From: Alphaproteobacteria bacterium
GTDB lineage: Bacteria; Pseudomonadota; Alphaproteobacteria; Caulobacterales; Hyphomonadaceae
DNA: 48,236 bases
Assembly (NCBI GenBank): GCA_009909065.1
Contig: JAAANZ010000109.1
Coordinates: 1-48,236 of the forward strand
Direction of reading: 5' to 3'
Shown: in pieces, positions 27,692 through 36,390 of the stretch
Layout of the letters: each line of letters opens with the position of its first letter
Position numbering within the stretch: the stretch's first letter is position 1
The notes under the pieces: generated by a model
The model's input: only the letters and a program-made list of their open reading frames with translations
What the model was told of the DNA's origin: nothing
The model's database searches: none
Translations under genes and position numbers: made by a program

Positions 27692-27934
27692 ATGAAAGCC
27701 ACCGTTCATGTCAGCCTGAAACCCGGTGTCCTGGATCCGCAGGGCAAGGCGGTTGCCGACACGCTCGGACGCATGGGCTATGACGAAGTCGCAGGCGCAA
27801 GGATCGGAAAGGTGATCGAATTGGACCTCGAAGACGGCCTGTCACCCGCCGATGCCGAGACCCGGGTGAAGGAAATGTGCGAGAAGCTGCTCGCGAACAC
27901 TGTGATCGAGCGATACGAGATCGAGCTTGACTGA
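27692..27934 (+). CDS. purS: Phosphoribosylformylglycinamidine synthase subunit PurS
   Basis: Small subunit (80 aa) of the three-part FGAM synthase, needed by PurQ and PurL to channel ammonia. MKATVHVSLKPGVLDPQGKAV, GYDEVAGARIGKVIELDL and the C-terminal CEKLLANTVIERYEIEL match PurS. GAGGA lies 9 nt before the ATG. In most genomes purQ follows directly; here a secreted protein gene follows and no purQ or purL is in the window. Confidence 0.95.
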   Translation: MKATVHVSLKPGVLDPQGKAVADTLGRMGYDEVAGARIGKVIELDLEDGLSPADAETRVKEMCEKLLANTVIERYEIELD

Positions 27935-28009
27935 AAGGCCGTGCTGGCCCGGAAACTGCACGTCGCGCCCCAATCGCAAGACGAAACACGACCCCCAGAG
28001 AGGCGCGAG

Positions 28010-28366
28010 ATGTTGCGTTCCGCCCTTATCCTTGTTGTGCTGGCCCAGTTCCCGGCGCTGGCCGAGGCTCAGTCCTGCGCGGCCCAGTCGATCCGTTGGG
28101 AGACGGACGGCGTCGAACACCGCACGGTGGTGGAGCCGCGCACGCGCAATGGCTGCCCGGTCCTCAGCCAGACCCTATCGCGCTCCGGCGTCCGGCTCGA
28201 CGAGGCGACCGGTGTCGATTGCGACTGCGACCTGCGGATTGATGGCGAGGAAACCCGGTTCCGTGCGCCCAAGGCGCTCGTGGCCGGCCGGATGATCCGC
28301 GTCTGCCAGGCCAACAAGGCCAGCGCCACGCCGCCGGACGTGTATGAACGCGAGGTTCCAAGCTGA
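28010..28366 (+). CDS. Small secreted protein, unknown function
   Basis: 118 aa, with a signal peptide MLRSALILVVLAQFPALAEA and a mature part of about 97 residues. It has five cysteines in the mature part (QSCAAQ, NGCPVL, DCDCDL, RVCQA), so disulfide bonds are likely. The pattern RTRNGCPVLSQTLSRSGVRL and ATGVDCDCDLRIDGEETRFRAP suggests a beta-rich fold. I recognise no family. AGAGAGG is about 6 nt before the ATG at 28010. It lies 75 bp after purS and may be its operon partner by position only. Confidence 0.75.
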   Translation: MLRSALILVVLAQFPALAEAQSCAAQSIRWETDGVEHRTVVEPRTRNGCPVLSQTLSRSGVRLDEATGVDCDCDLRIDGEETRFRAPKALVAGRMIRVCQANKASATPPDVYEREVPS

Positions 28367-28379
28367 ACACTTGTTCAGC
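28362..28379. repeat. 18-bp palindrome at the 3' end of the secreted protein gene
   Basis: GCTGAACA-CT-TGTTCAGC is a perfect inverted repeat with a 2-bp centre, which overlaps the stop codon (28364-28366). No T run follows directly (the first is at 28406-28411), and a 2-nt loop makes a poor terminator hairpin. It could be a protein-binding site or a chance palindrome. Confidence 0.4.
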
Positions 28380-28563
28380 CCGGAAGATACGCCCCCGAAA
28401 AGAATATTTTTTGTGTAGCGACGGAACAGGTGGGATCGTTCGTCTGACCGGTACGCAAACTGTAAAAGCGGGATCGAATGTTCGAAGCGCTCTTCAAGGC
28501 GTGTCTCATCGCTCGCCGATACGCTGTGGCCGCCGCCACGGCCGCCGGTCGGACAGCTTCCTT

Positions 28564-29415
28564 TCAGTCAGGTTTCAGGCCGAAGCGTCCGGCAAAGACC
28601 TTGTCGAGCCAGCGCTTCGGCAAGCGCCTGGCAATCGTCCAGTTGGTCAGCTTGTCCGGGACCGGTGCGTAGCGCGCTTTCGGCTTCTTGGCGCTGAGAG
28701 CGGTCTCGATCACCGCCGATACGGTGTCGGGCTCGAGCCCGGTACGACCGCCCTCCAGCATCGTGTCGGAGAATTTTCCGATCGCCTCGGCCCAGTCACT
28801 GTCCGGGTAGGGGGCGCCGTCATTGGCCTCCTCGGCCTTGTCCCAGATCGGGGTTTTCACCGCGCCGGGCCCGACAGCGATGGCATCGATCCCGTAAATC
28901 ATGAGTTCGCGCCGCAATGTGTCGGTGACGCTTTCAAGCGCATGTTTCGTGGCCGTGTAGGCCCCCAGGAAAGGCGAGGCGATCACGCCGCCGACACTGG
29001 TGATATTGACGATGCGCCCCGCCGGCCCCTGTCGGGTCCTGTCCATGCCGAGCAGCGGCGCGAAGGCCTGCGAGCAGGCCAGCGCACCAAACAGGTTCAC
29101 CTCGAAATGCTTGCGCACGGTCTCCATGGGCTGGATCGCAAGCGGGCCCATTTCGGCAATTCCGGCATTATTGATGAGGCCCGCCAGGGTGCGCCCTCCG
29201 AGCAGCTCCGACACCCGGGTCTTCGCCTCGGCAATCGATTCCTCATCCACCACATCCAGGATCAGCGGTCGAATATCCCCATCGGCGCCGGCCAGCGCTT
29301 CGCCGTCGGCCGGCTTGCGCACACCGGCGAGGACCGTCCACCCGCGGCCGGCGAGGTATTCAGCGGCCGACCGGCCGATACCGCTCGACGCGCCCGTGAT
29401 CACAACCATTTTCAT
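28564..29415 (-). CDS. Classical short-chain dehydrogenase/reductase
   Basis: NAD(P)-dependent oxidoreductase of 283 aa with all catalytic features: TGASSGIG near the N-terminus, NNAG in GLINNAGIAEMG, the catalytic Ser in NITSVGGVIASPFLG, YTATK and VGPGAVKTP. An arginine-containing loop after the second strand (GVRKPADG) suggests preference for NADP. The C-terminal part, ARYAPVPDKLTNWTIARRLPKRWLDKV, is like the retinol-dehydrogenase-like SDR group. AAGGAG lies 9 nt before the ATG at 29415. The substrate is unknown. It is 67 bp downstream of the gene following gapR. Confidence 0.92.
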   Translation of the reverse strand: MKMVVITGASSGIGRSAAEYLAGRGWTVLAGVRKPADGEALAGADGDIRPLILDVVDEESIAEAKTRVSELLGGRTLAGLINNAGIAEMGPLAIQPMETVRKHFEVNLFGALACSQAFAPLLGMDRTRQGPAGRIVNITSVGGVIASPFLGAYTATKHALESVTDTLRRELMIYGIDAIAVGPGAVKTPIWDKAEEANDGAPYPDSDWAEAIGKFSDTMLEGGRTGLEPDTVSAVIETALSAKKPKARYAPVPDKLTNWTIARRLPKRWLDKVFAGRFGLKPD

Positions 29416-29482
29416 GCCGCCTGACTCCTTCGGATCCGCGCTTGGGGCTTGCGAGATTCTACGCGCGCGAGATGCCTGCGGT

Positions 29483-29923
29483 TCAGTCGCCCCGACCGCC
29501 CTCGATCACGCGCAGGTTCGGGCGTGCCGGCGGTGTTGGAGGCGCCACGCCCCTGGCGGGGGCTTCTTCGCTGGCGTCCGGTTGTTCCGCGCTTTCGGTT
29601 TCGCCGCTTCGGGTTTCGACGGGCTCGGACGATTTGCCCATCGGCTTGCGCGCTCCGAGGCCGCGGCGCGGTTTGCCGCGTGCTTTCTTGTCGATTTCCT
29701 TGAGCTTGAAATCCTGCAGTGCGGAAAGCGGCGCTTCCGGGTCGCCCTTGGACGTGTCGGCAAAGGCCGAGCCATAGGTCTCGATACGGGCCTCGACCTC
29801 CTCCAGGAAGTCTCGTTCCCAGTCCGTCAGCGGCGGGCCCAGACCGGCTTCAGCGCGTTCAGCCGCGCGCCTCAACCGGCGCAGGGCCTTGCGTTTCTTG
29901 CGCTCATCAATGTCGCGCGGCAT
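29483..29923 (-). CDS. Hypothetical charged protein, gapR operon partner
   Basis: 146-aa protein with a basic N-terminus (MPRDIDERKKRKALRRLRRA), a middle segment with conserved character (GPPLTDWERDFLEEVEARI and ALQDFKLKEIDKKARGK), and a disordered Pro/Glu-rich tail. No known domain. It starts 12 bp after the gapR stop on the same strand, so the two are co-transcribed and possibly act together at DNA or RNA, as the basic N-terminus would allow. That is inference. It is unlikely to be membrane-bound or secreted. Confidence 0.75.
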   Translation of the reverse strand: MPRDIDERKKRKALRRLRRAAERAEAGLGPPLTDWERDFLEEVEARIETYGSAFADTSKGDPEAPLSALQDFKLKEIDKKARGKPRRGLGARKPMGKSSEPVETRSGETESAEQPDASEEAPARGVAPPTPPARPNLRVIEGGRGD

Positions 29924-29935
29924 GGATGGAGCCTA

Positions 29936-30196
29936 TCAGATCTCGCCCAGCGCGGCGAGATAGGTGTCGAGGACCATTTCTTCTTCCTCACGTTCCTGCC
30001 GGTCCTTCTTGCGGATCCGCACGACCTGGCGCAGAGCCTTGGTGTCGAAACCCAGGGCCTTGGCCTCGGCATAGACTTCCTTGATCTGCTCGGCGATTTC
30101 CTTCTTTTCCTCTTCCAGCCGCTCGATGCGTTCGATGGTCTGTTTCAGCTTCTCGCGCGCGGATTCGCTGAGCGATGTGCTTGCGGCATCATCCAT
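29936..30196 (-). CDS. gapR: GapR nucleoid-associated protein (DUF2312)
   Basis: GapR (86 aa) binds overtwisted, AT-rich DNA ahead of replication and transcription and helps topoisomerases (shown in Caulobacter). The central [34 protein letters not shown], here split as [20 protein letters not shown] and [19 protein letters not shown], and the tail [11 protein letters not shown] are the family signature; the first part is coiled coil. GGAGGA lies about 7 nt before the ATG at 30196. The 200-bp gap upstream should contain its promoter. Confidence 0.94.
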   Translation of the reverse strand: MDDAASTSLSESAREKLKQTIERIERLEEEKKEIAEQIKEVYAEAKALGFDTKALRQVVRIRKKDRQEREEEEMVLDTYLAALGEI

Positions 30197-30399
30197 GCCG
30201 ATCTCCTCCAGACAGTGACAAAACGCGGCTCTTAAACCGAGGGCGGTTTGCGTGCAAATTGCATGACTTGGCCGCTTGCATTTTTCGTCAGGGCTAGAAG
30301 CGTGGCGTCCGGCGAGGCGGGCATCGTCGCACCGGCGCGTGATGACGATCCTGGCGGAAAAGACGAGTGGCCAAGTGATTCGACTTAACGGGAAAATCC

Positions 30400-31344
30400 C
30401 TAGTTGCGCGCGCTGGCCAGCTGCGCAACGGCGTCCGCGATTTGCGCGGCATGTTCGTGATGGGGCATGTGTCCGCCATCGGGGAGTTTGACGAGTTCCA
30501 CATTCGTCGCCTGTTTTTCCAGGCGTCGGGCGTGAAGCTGTGGCTTGAGCACCGTATCCTTGGCGCCCGAAAACACGATGACAGGCATGTCCAGTTCTTC
30601 ATAGCGCGTTTCCTGAGCGGCGAGTTCGCGCCTCAGTGCGACCATGTCCCTGGCATTGGCGCGAAAAGCCGCCGGACGGAAGAGAAGACCGATCGCGGCT
30701 TCGTCATAATAATTCTCGGGCACGGGCGCGGGATGGAAGACGCTGGCCATGCCGGATCTTGCAGCCCCCGGCCCGGCGAGCGGCGCGAGCTGCGCGAAGG
30801 CGTGGCCGACAATGGGCGGGGCGGCAATGTCATTATACCAGGCGGTCCCGCCATTATCGCCCCAGTCATGCGTCACGGGTGCGAGCAGGACCAGACCGCG
30901 CACCTTATCGGGATGGTCCAGCGCGAGGCGAAGGGCCACCGCGCCGCCATAGGAATGGCCGACCACGATCACCGGCCCGGTTTCCGACACATCGAGAAGA
31001 CCGGCCAATTGCCGCGCCTGCATGGCGAGTATCGCGCCCTCGGTTTCGGGGCGTTCGGAATAGCCATGGCCCGGGCGGTCCGGCGCCAGAACGCGAAACC
31101 TGTCGCTGAGCTGGGGCATCAGGTTCAGGGTAAATTCGCGCGCATTGGCCGATGCCCCGTGGATCATCAGGACCGGCGGGCCGTCCGGGCCGGCTGTCAG
31201 CACATGAAGGCGGTGGCCATCGACCTCGACCGTTTCCCCGACAGGCGGGTGATTGTCCTTCGCGCGCGCTGTGTAGATAGAGCTGTGCACACACGCGCCG
31301 ACGGCTCCGCCGGCCAGGAGGACTGAGATCAGGAGTGTCAGCAT
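30400..31344 (-). CDS. Alpha/beta hydrolase, exported or membrane-anchored
   Basis: 314-aa hydrolase. An N-terminal hydrophobic segment ([18 protein letters not shown]) is either a signal anchor or, with VGAC, a lipoprotein signal. The catalytic domain has the oxyanion block [25 protein letters not shown], the nucleophile elbow VGHSYGGA, a late Asp in FSGAKDTVL and His in DGGHMPHHE. Related to haloalkane dehalogenase/epoxide hydrolase-like esterases; the substrate is unknown. The ATG at 31344 lies just after the TPR gene stop (31347-31349); a TTG at 31350 overlapping that stop is an alternative. The two are in one operon. Confidence 0.87.
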   Translation of the reverse strand: MLTLLISVLLAGGAVGACVHSSIYTARAKDNHPPVGETVEVDGHRLHVLTAGPDGPPVLMIHGASANAREFTLNLMPQLSDRFRVLAPDRPGHGYSERPETEGAILAMQARQLAGLLDVSETGPVIVVGHSYGGAVALRLALDHPDKVRGLVLLAPVTHDWGDNGGTAWYNDIAAPPIVGHAFAQLAPLAGPGAARSGMASVFHPAPVPENYYDEAAIGLLFRPAAFRANARDMVALRRELAAQETRYEELDMPVIVFSGAKDTVLKPQLHARRLEKQATNVELVKLPDGGHMPHHEHAAQIADAVAQLASARN

Positions 31345-31346
31345 CC

Positions 31347-31877
31347 TCAAAGGGCTGTCCCGTCCAGCGCTTTGGAAAGACGGGCCTCGGCGCGACGGGC
31401 CGGCTCCATATAGGGATGGATCTTCAGGGCCTGCCGGTAGGCTTCCAGAGCCTCCTGCTTCGCCCCGAAACGTTCGAGGATCGATCCCAGCCCCGCCCAG
31501 GCACCGAAATGACGGGGCTCATGCGTCAGCGCCTCATTGAGATCGCGCAGCGCTTCATCGACACGTTCCTGTGCCAGGAAAACCGTTGCCCTGCGATGCC
31601 AGGCTTCGGCATAGTCCGGTTCGATGAGAATGGCGCGGTCATAAAGCGCGCGCGCCTTGTCGAGATCGCCGCTCGACTGTGCCGCAAGGGCGCGTTCCAT
31701 GAGAATGTCGACAGTGGGCGAGCCGCTCTCCAGCCAGGCCGCCCAGATATCCAGTGCGGTGCTTTTTGCCTCTTCCTCGGTAGGCGCATTCTTCAGTTCC
31801 TCGAACATGCTGTCGGGCGGCCCATGGTCTGGGCCGCTGGCGAGGATCATTCCGGCAATGGCGATCGCCTTGAGCAT
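31347..31877 (-). CDS. TPR-repeat protein, exported
   Basis: 176-aa tetratricopeptide-repeat protein with a short N-terminal signal (MLKAIAIAGMILASGP). A conserved lead segment (DSMFEELKNAPTEEEAKSTA, then LDIWAAWLESGSPTVDILMERA) is followed by about three TPR units: SSGDLDKARALYDRAI, AEAWHRRATVFLAQERVDEA and FGAWAGLGSILERFGAKQEA. This type is widespread in alphaproteobacteria and probably acts as a periplasmic scaffold; its partner is unknown. The stop overlaps or abuts the hydrolase start. Confidence 0.87.
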   Translation of the reverse strand: MLKAIAIAGMILASGPDHGPPDSMFEELKNAPTEEEAKSTALDIWAAWLESGSPTVDILMERALAAQSSGDLDKARALYDRAILIEPDYAEAWHRRATVFLAQERVDEALRDLNEALTHEPRHFGAWAGLGSILERFGAKQEALEAYRQALKIHPYMEPARRAEARLSKALDGTAL

Positions 31878-31940
31878 CAGCCTGAGTATGGGGTGGTGGC
31901 CGCGGCCTGCAAGCAGCTTTTTCGCGGCGAGCCCGCCCGA

Positions 31941-32549
31941 TTACAGAAGAGCATGCTCTTCAAGCGCCGCTTCCAGGCGGGATGCGGTGTCGAAATGATG
32001 AGCCGCAAAGCCCAGCGCGCGGGCCGCGCAAACATTGTCTTCCCGGTCATCGACAAACAGCACCGCACCCGGATCGGGATTTTCCATTCGTGATAGCGCG
32101 ATCTCGTAAATCCGCCTGTCCGGCTTGATGACACCCTCGGCTCCGGACACGACGACATCGCGCAGCACGCGGATGATCGGGAAGGCATCGAACGTCTCCT
32201 CGCTGACCTCCGCAGGAATGTTCGAAAGGCCGTAAAGCGGCACACGACGTTCCTCCAGACGGGCAATCAGCGCCGGCACACCGGGCACATAGCCATGGAA
32301 CATGTCCAGCCATTCGCCGCGCCAGGCACGGATATGGTCGGCATATTCCGGGTGCTCGGCGATCTTGGCCGCGATTGAAGCTTCCATAGGCACACCGCTG
32401 TCATGGCGGGCGTGCCATTCACGCGTGCAGATTTCCCGGCAAAACCAGTCAGCGGCCTGGCGATCCTCGAAACGCTGGCGATAGAGGCGCTCGGGCTCCC
32501 AGTCGACCACGACATTTCCAAGATCGAACAGGACGATATGCGCCGGCAT
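31941..32549 (-). CDS. HAD-superfamily phosphatase (YihX-like)
   Basis: 202-aa haloacid-dehalogenase-type phosphatase. Motif I is FDLGNVVVD, with Asp as nucleophile and Asn where many HADs have a second Asp, as in the YihX/epoxide-hydrolase-N group. Motif II is LSNIP, motif III the Lys in EGVIKPDRRIYE, and motif IV VLFVDDREDN. The four-helix cap lies between I and II. E. coli YihX hydrolyses alpha-D-glucose-1-phosphate; the substrate here is open. Start at ATG 32549. Confidence 0.9.
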   Translation of the reverse strand: MPAHIVLFDLGNVVVDWEPERLYRQRFEDRQAADWFCREICTREWHARHDSGVPMEASIAAKIAEHPEYADHIRAWRGEWLDMFHGYVPGVPALIARLEERRVPLYGLSNIPAEVSEETFDAFPIIRVLRDVVVSGAEGVIKPDRRIYEIALSRMENPDPGAVLFVDDREDNVCAARALGFAAHHFDTASRLEAALEEHALL

Positions 32550-32588
32550 TCAGTCCCCGTTAACCGAAAATGCGACTAAGCGTTTCGC

Positions 32589-32714
32589 TCAGCCCTGTTT
32601 TGCCTTAAACCGGGGGTCTGTCTTGTTGATCACATACACCTTGCCGCGCCGGCGCACGACCTTGCAGTCACGGTGCCGGTTCTTGAGGGCCTTCAGGGAG
32701 GATCTGACTTTCAT
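32589..32714 (-). CDS. rpmJ: 50S ribosomal protein L36
   Basis: 41-aa L36, starting [20 protein letters not shown] and ending [12 protein letters not shown]. This is the zinc-independent type: only one cysteine remains and the C4/C3H zinc site of the other paralog is absent, as is usual in alphaproteobacteria. The ATG at 32714 is fixed by the family. It is divergent from the transglycosylase gene, with 111 bp between. Confidence 0.95.
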   Translation of the reverse strand: MKVRSSLKALKNRHRDCKVVRRRGKVYVINKTDPRFKAKQG

Positions 32715-32825
32715 GGATCTGGTCCGTAAGGTGCAGGGTTCAGCGAAAGGCGGGTGCCTACCCAAACCGCAGGCGAGAGTCAACGCGTGTTTCAAGCCGA
32801 TATCATACGCCGGGGATTGATCAGG

Positions 32826-34190
32826 ATGAGCCATGTTTCTTCAAACCGCCTGCGCTGGGGCCTTGCCGCAGCCGTAACCGCCCTGCTGACAGCGTGCGCA
32901 GCCGGTCCGGAGCCGCAGACACCGCCGCCTGCCGGCCCAACATCGCCGCCGCCGGCCAGCGGCGCGCCGGAAACGCCGGGCGATAGCGGGCCGGCCCCGG
33001 CCCGGCCAGTGGGTCCGTTCGAAAGCTCCGGGCATGCCCGGATGGATGCCTGGCGCGCCGATTTTGCCTCGAGGGCGCAGGCTCAGGGGCGTGACCGGGA
33101 GGTGATCCGGTCTGTACTAGAGGGGATTTCTCCGCTCGAAACCTTCCTCGGATCGGCCTTTACCGCCCAGTCCTCCGGAATCGAGGACCAGGCCGAATTT
33201 GCCAAGCCGATCTGGGAATATCTCAGCTCGACCGTCACATCCACGCGCAAGCGGATCGGGGCCGACAAGCTCGCTGCCAACACCGCCCTGTTCGACAGGC
33301 TCGAGGCCGAGTACGGCGTCGAGCGAGAAGTGCTCGCGGCGATCTGGGGCATGGAAACGAGTTATGGCGGCTTCATCGGTTCGAATGATGCCGCCAACAC
33401 GCTTGCCAACATGGCCGTGGAAGGGCGCCGGCGCCGCTTTGCCGAGGGCGAGCTGATCGCCCTGATGAAGATCCTCGAACAGGGCCTGGCCGAACGCGGC
33501 GATCTTGTCTCCGGATGGGCGGGCGCGATGGGCCAGACGCAGTTCATGCCGAGCACCTTCCTCGCCCATGCCGAGGATTTCACCGGGGATGGGAAGATCG
33601 ATGTGTGGAATTCCCGGGCCGATGCGCTCGCCTCGGCAGCCAATTATCTCGCCGTCTCGGGCTACCAGCCCGGTGAGCCCTGGGGGGTTGAGGTGATCCT
33701 GCCCGAGGGATTCGACTACAGCCATGCCGATGGCAAGGATCGCAGGCTTGCGACCTGGCGTTCGCTCGGACTTGCCGCGGCCAGGGGTGACCAGCTCGAC
33801 GCGGGCGGGGCAGAATTCGCCGAGCTCTGGGTCCCGGCGGGCCATCGCGGCCCGAAATTCCTGCTGTTCAAGAATTTCGACGTGTTCAAGACGTATAACC
33901 GTGCCGATTCCTATGCGCTTGCGGTCGGGCTACTCTCGCAGGGCGTCCAGGGGCGCGACAGCCCCGTGGCCGACTGGCCGAGCGATATTCGCCCGCTGAG
34001 CGTGGCGCAGGTCAAACGCCTCCAGGCCGGTCTCAATGATCTCGGCTACGGGGCCGGTCCCGTGGATGGCATTCCCGGCCGCATGACGAAGAGCGCCCTG
34101 CGCCGGTTCCAGACGGACAGGGGCCTCATCGCCGATGGTTTCCCGACCGCCAGCATGCTCTCGCTCGTCCTTGAGGCGGCAGGCAGCTGA
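32826..34190 (+). CDS. Lytic murein transglycosylase (MltB family) lipoprotein
   Basis: 454-aa envelope enzyme that cleaves peptidoglycan with 1,6-anhydro product formation. The signal ends in ALLTAC, with Cys24 as the lipidation site, followed by a Pro-rich linker to about residue 70. The SLT-type MltB domain contains [13 protein letters not shown] (catalytic Glu), [16 protein letters not shown] and [20 protein letters not shown]-terminal peptidoglycan-binding repeat ([20 protein letters not shown], then [10 protein letters not shown]) completes it. Start at ATG 32826, with weak Shine-Dalgarno. It converges with the MFS gene. Confidence 0.93.
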   Translation: MSHVSSNRLRWGLAAAVTALLTACAAGPEPQTPPPAGPTSPPPASGAPETPGDSGPAPARPVGPFESSGHARMDAWRADFASRAQAQGRDREVIRSVLEGISPLETFLGSAFTAQSSGIEDQAEFAKPIWEYLSSTVTSTRKRIGADKLAANTALFDRLEAEYGVEREVLAAIWGMETSYGGFIGSNDAANTLANMAVEGRRRRFAEGELIALMKILEQGLAERGDLVSGWAGAMGQTQFMPSTFLAHAEDFTGDGKIDVWNSRADALASAANYLAVSGYQPGEPWGVEVILPEGFDYSHADGKDRRLATWRSLGLAAARGDQLDAGGAEFAELWVPAGHRGPKFLLFKNFDVFKTYNRADSYALAVGLLSQGVQGRDSPVADWPSDIRPLSVAQVKRLQAGLNDLGYGAGPVDGIPGRMTKSALRRFQTDRGLIADGFPTASMLSLVLEAAGS

Positions 34191-34222
34191 CGCTTGGCGG
34201 GCCAGTCAGGACAAGGACGAGC

Positions 34223-35509
34223 CTAATCGGCCGGCCCGGGCGCATCGCTGGCAAGCTCGTCGCGGGCGGGATTGGCGGTGACTGCCGCAAAGGGCGCCAT
34301 GACGAGCAGGACCGTGCCGGCAATCAGGAAGGGCACGGCCGGATGGGCAAATTCGTACATCCAGGGCCCGAAAAAGGGAGACACGACAAAGCCGATGGCG
34401 TTCGTCGCCATGACCAGACCGGCAATGTCGCCCTGCTCATCGGGGTCCACGGCCAGCGAGGCACCTGCGAAGAAGCCGGGGCGCGCCAGTCCCTGTCCCA
34501 GGCCGATCGCGAATTGGGCCAGGATGAGCGTGGCGAAATCCTGCGCCGGAATGATCAGGAAAGCGCCGAATGAGATCGACAGCGCGCCCACCACCATGAG
34601 TCGGCGGTTCGACATGTCGAGGCGCGGAATCAGGACAAGCTGCGCCATCAGCGTCGCCATCGCGCCGATGGTGAAGGCCGGCCCGGTGAATTGCGCCGCC
34701 TGCGCGCCCTGCACCTGCATCTTGTCCATCACCGCAAACACGAAGGTCTGCATCAGCACGCCGGTCACGAGGGACAGCGCGGTCGCAAAGACCAGATAGG
34801 CGATCACGCGCCTGTCGCGCCAGAGCCCCCTTGTCGTGATCCGCGCGCCGCCAACGGCGCGTTGGGGCGGCGTGGCTTCGGGCAGCCTTGTCAGGATCAA
34901 CCCGGACATGGCCGCGGCCAGAAAAAAGGTCAGGAAGACCGGCGTGAGCAGGCCGAAAACCGCAACCAGCGCGGCGGCGAAAGCCGGCCCGGCCACGGTG
35001 CCGAAACTGTGACCGGCCGTCACCGAGGCGATCTCGGTCGTGCGGTGGGCAGGGTCCGTCCGGTCGGCCACATAGGCCTGCGCCGCCGGGTTGGTGCCCG
35101 AACCGAACAGGCCGAAAAGCGAGCGCGAGGCCAGGAGCATCGCGAATATCAGGAGCGGGAGTGTCACGATCCCGGTCATGGCGAGCAGTCCGGAAATGCC
35201 GAACAGGAGCATCGACGCCGAATAGCCTGCCAGACCGAGAGCGGCGACCCTCCGGCGCCCCCAGAAATTCGACTTGCGCCCCCAGAAAGGGCTCATGATG
35301 ACCCACATGGCCGCCGAGAGCGAAAAGATGGCGCCGGCCATCCAGTCCGGAAGGCCGAGATGGCGGGTCAGGGGCGGAAGCACCGCCGCAATGAGCATCG
35401 TATTGCCCGCCCCGATCACCGCCAGGGCGAAGAACAGCAAACGAAAGGCGCCGCGACGGTCGGGTCGCGGCGCATTGTCGGTTTCATGGCTGTCGACCGG
35501 CGCGTCCAT
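34223..35509 (-). CDS. MFS transporter (probable drug/metabolite exporter)
   Basis: 428-aa transporter with 12 predicted helices. The loop between helices 2 and 3, SPFWGRKSNFWGRRRVAALG, is the MFS motif A (G.K...GRR), and GLFGSGTNPAAQAYVADRT with GHSFGTVAGPAFAA resembles motifs of TetA-like drug:H+ antiporters (DHA1). A substrate cannot be assigned. Start at ATG 35509. It is the downstream gene of a minus-strand pair with the Cys-rich secreted protein, 47 bp apart. Confidence 0.9.
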   Translation of the reverse strand: MDAPVDSHETDNAPRPDRRGAFRLLFFALAVIGAGNTMLIAAVLPPLTRHLGLPDWMAGAIFSLSAAMWVIMSPFWGRKSNFWGRRRVAALGLAGYSASMLLFGISGLLAMTGIVTLPLLIFAMLLASRSLFGLFGSGTNPAAQAYVADRTDPAHRTTEIASVTAGHSFGTVAGPAFAAALVAVFGLLTPVFLTFFLAAAMSGLILTRLPEATPPQRAVGGARITTRGLWRDRRVIAYLVFATALSLVTGVLMQTFVFAVMDKMQVQGAQAAQFTGPAFTIGAMATLMAQLVLIPRLDMSNRRLMVVGALSISFGAFLIIPAQDFATLILAQFAIGLGQGLARPGFFAGASLAVDPDEQGDIAGLVMATNAIGFVVSPFFGPWMYEFAHPAVPFLIAGTVLLVMAPFAAVTANPARDELASDAPGPAD

Positions 35510-35556
35510 GCCCCTTCATCCGGCGGACGCGCGAAAAGATCAAGTATTCCGGCAGG

Positions 35557-36042
35557 TCAGCCGCGGCCCGATCCCTTGACAGAAGGGTAGCAGGTCCCGC
35601 TCCACGGCTCGATCTCGCTGTCACGCATCGACCGGTTGGAGAATTCGATACAGGCGCGCCCGTATTCGCGCACCACCTCCGTGGCCTGGTCCTGGGCCCA
35701 GGCATGAGCGCAGGCGGCCTGATCCGGCGCCTTGGAATTGGCATCGGCCCCCGGGCGGCGGTAGGAATTGATGAAACGGGTCACACAGGCGCCGTAATCG
35801 GAAACCTTTGTCGTGAACGCTTCTCGCCGGGCTTCGGCCGATTTGAGCTCCGAAAGCGATCCGAAGCTGGAGTCGGAGAAATTGGGCCTCTCGAGCGAAC
35901 CGCAAGTGTCCTCGACGACCTTCACACCCTGAAGGGTCTGGGCCTGCGGGCACACACGGTATCCATCAGCGGCGGCATATTGCTGGGCCGAGGCCGTGCC
36001 GGCGGTCATTGTAATGGCAAGGGCGGCAAACGCGATCTTCAT
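35557..36042 (-). CDS. Secreted Cys-rich protein, unknown function
   Basis: 161 aa with a clear signal peptide (MKIAFAALAITMTAGTASA). The mature part has six cysteines (RVCPQ, DTCGS, GACVT, AACAH, RACIE, GTCYP), enough for three disulfides, and is otherwise helical and polar. I recognise no family. AAAGGAG lies 7 nt before the ATG at 36042, a strong site, so it should be well translated. The frame is open further upstream but without similarity. Confidence 0.8.
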   Translation of the reverse strand: MKIAFAALAITMTAGTASAQQYAAADGYRVCPQAQTLQGVKVVEDTCGSLERPNFSDSSFGSLSELKSAEARREAFTTKVSDYGACVTRFINSYRRPGADANSKAPDQAACAHAWAQDQATEVVREYGRACIEFSNRSMRDSEIEPWSGTCYPSVKGSGRG

Positions 36043-36390
36043 CGAAAAACTCCTTTCGGACGTCATCTGAAATTTTCCTCTGGCAGGCTTAATACTGTCT
36101 TACCCGGCGCAGTGCCCCGTCCCGGAGCGGACCTGCCGATAACCAGCCAGCCCCGGCGGGCTGTCCGGGTCTCGCCCCGCTCATCGTGTCGAGCGTCGTC
36201 ATCGCGAACCACTCCCGTTGTCTCTCCCCCGCTTACCTGTTCAAAGCTAGCAGAGCCCGCAGGGCGAAACAATTCGCGCCGCGCAGCCGACCGCGGTCAA
36301 ACTGCAGTTCGCCCCGCTCCTCAGCGGCCTGTTAAGCTTCGCGGTGCAGAGTGGCGGCCTGCAGCCCCGTCCAGAGAGCGCGAACCCGAT
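36043..36390. other. Intergenic region upstream of motA
   Basis: A 348-bp gap between two divergent genes (secreted protein and motA). It must hold both promoters. I looked for a sigma-54 site upstream of motA: GG and GC doublets occur at 36350-36365 but with the wrong spacing. There is no convincing small gene, repeat or RNA. Confidence 0.5.

Noticed and set aside
30253-30263. Palindrome TGCAAATTGCA upstream of gapR
   Set aside because: Eleven bases only, with no clear link to a promoter element; chance is likely.
36340-36390. Possible sigma-54 promoter before motA
   Set aside because: GG and GC doublets are only six bases apart rather than ten.
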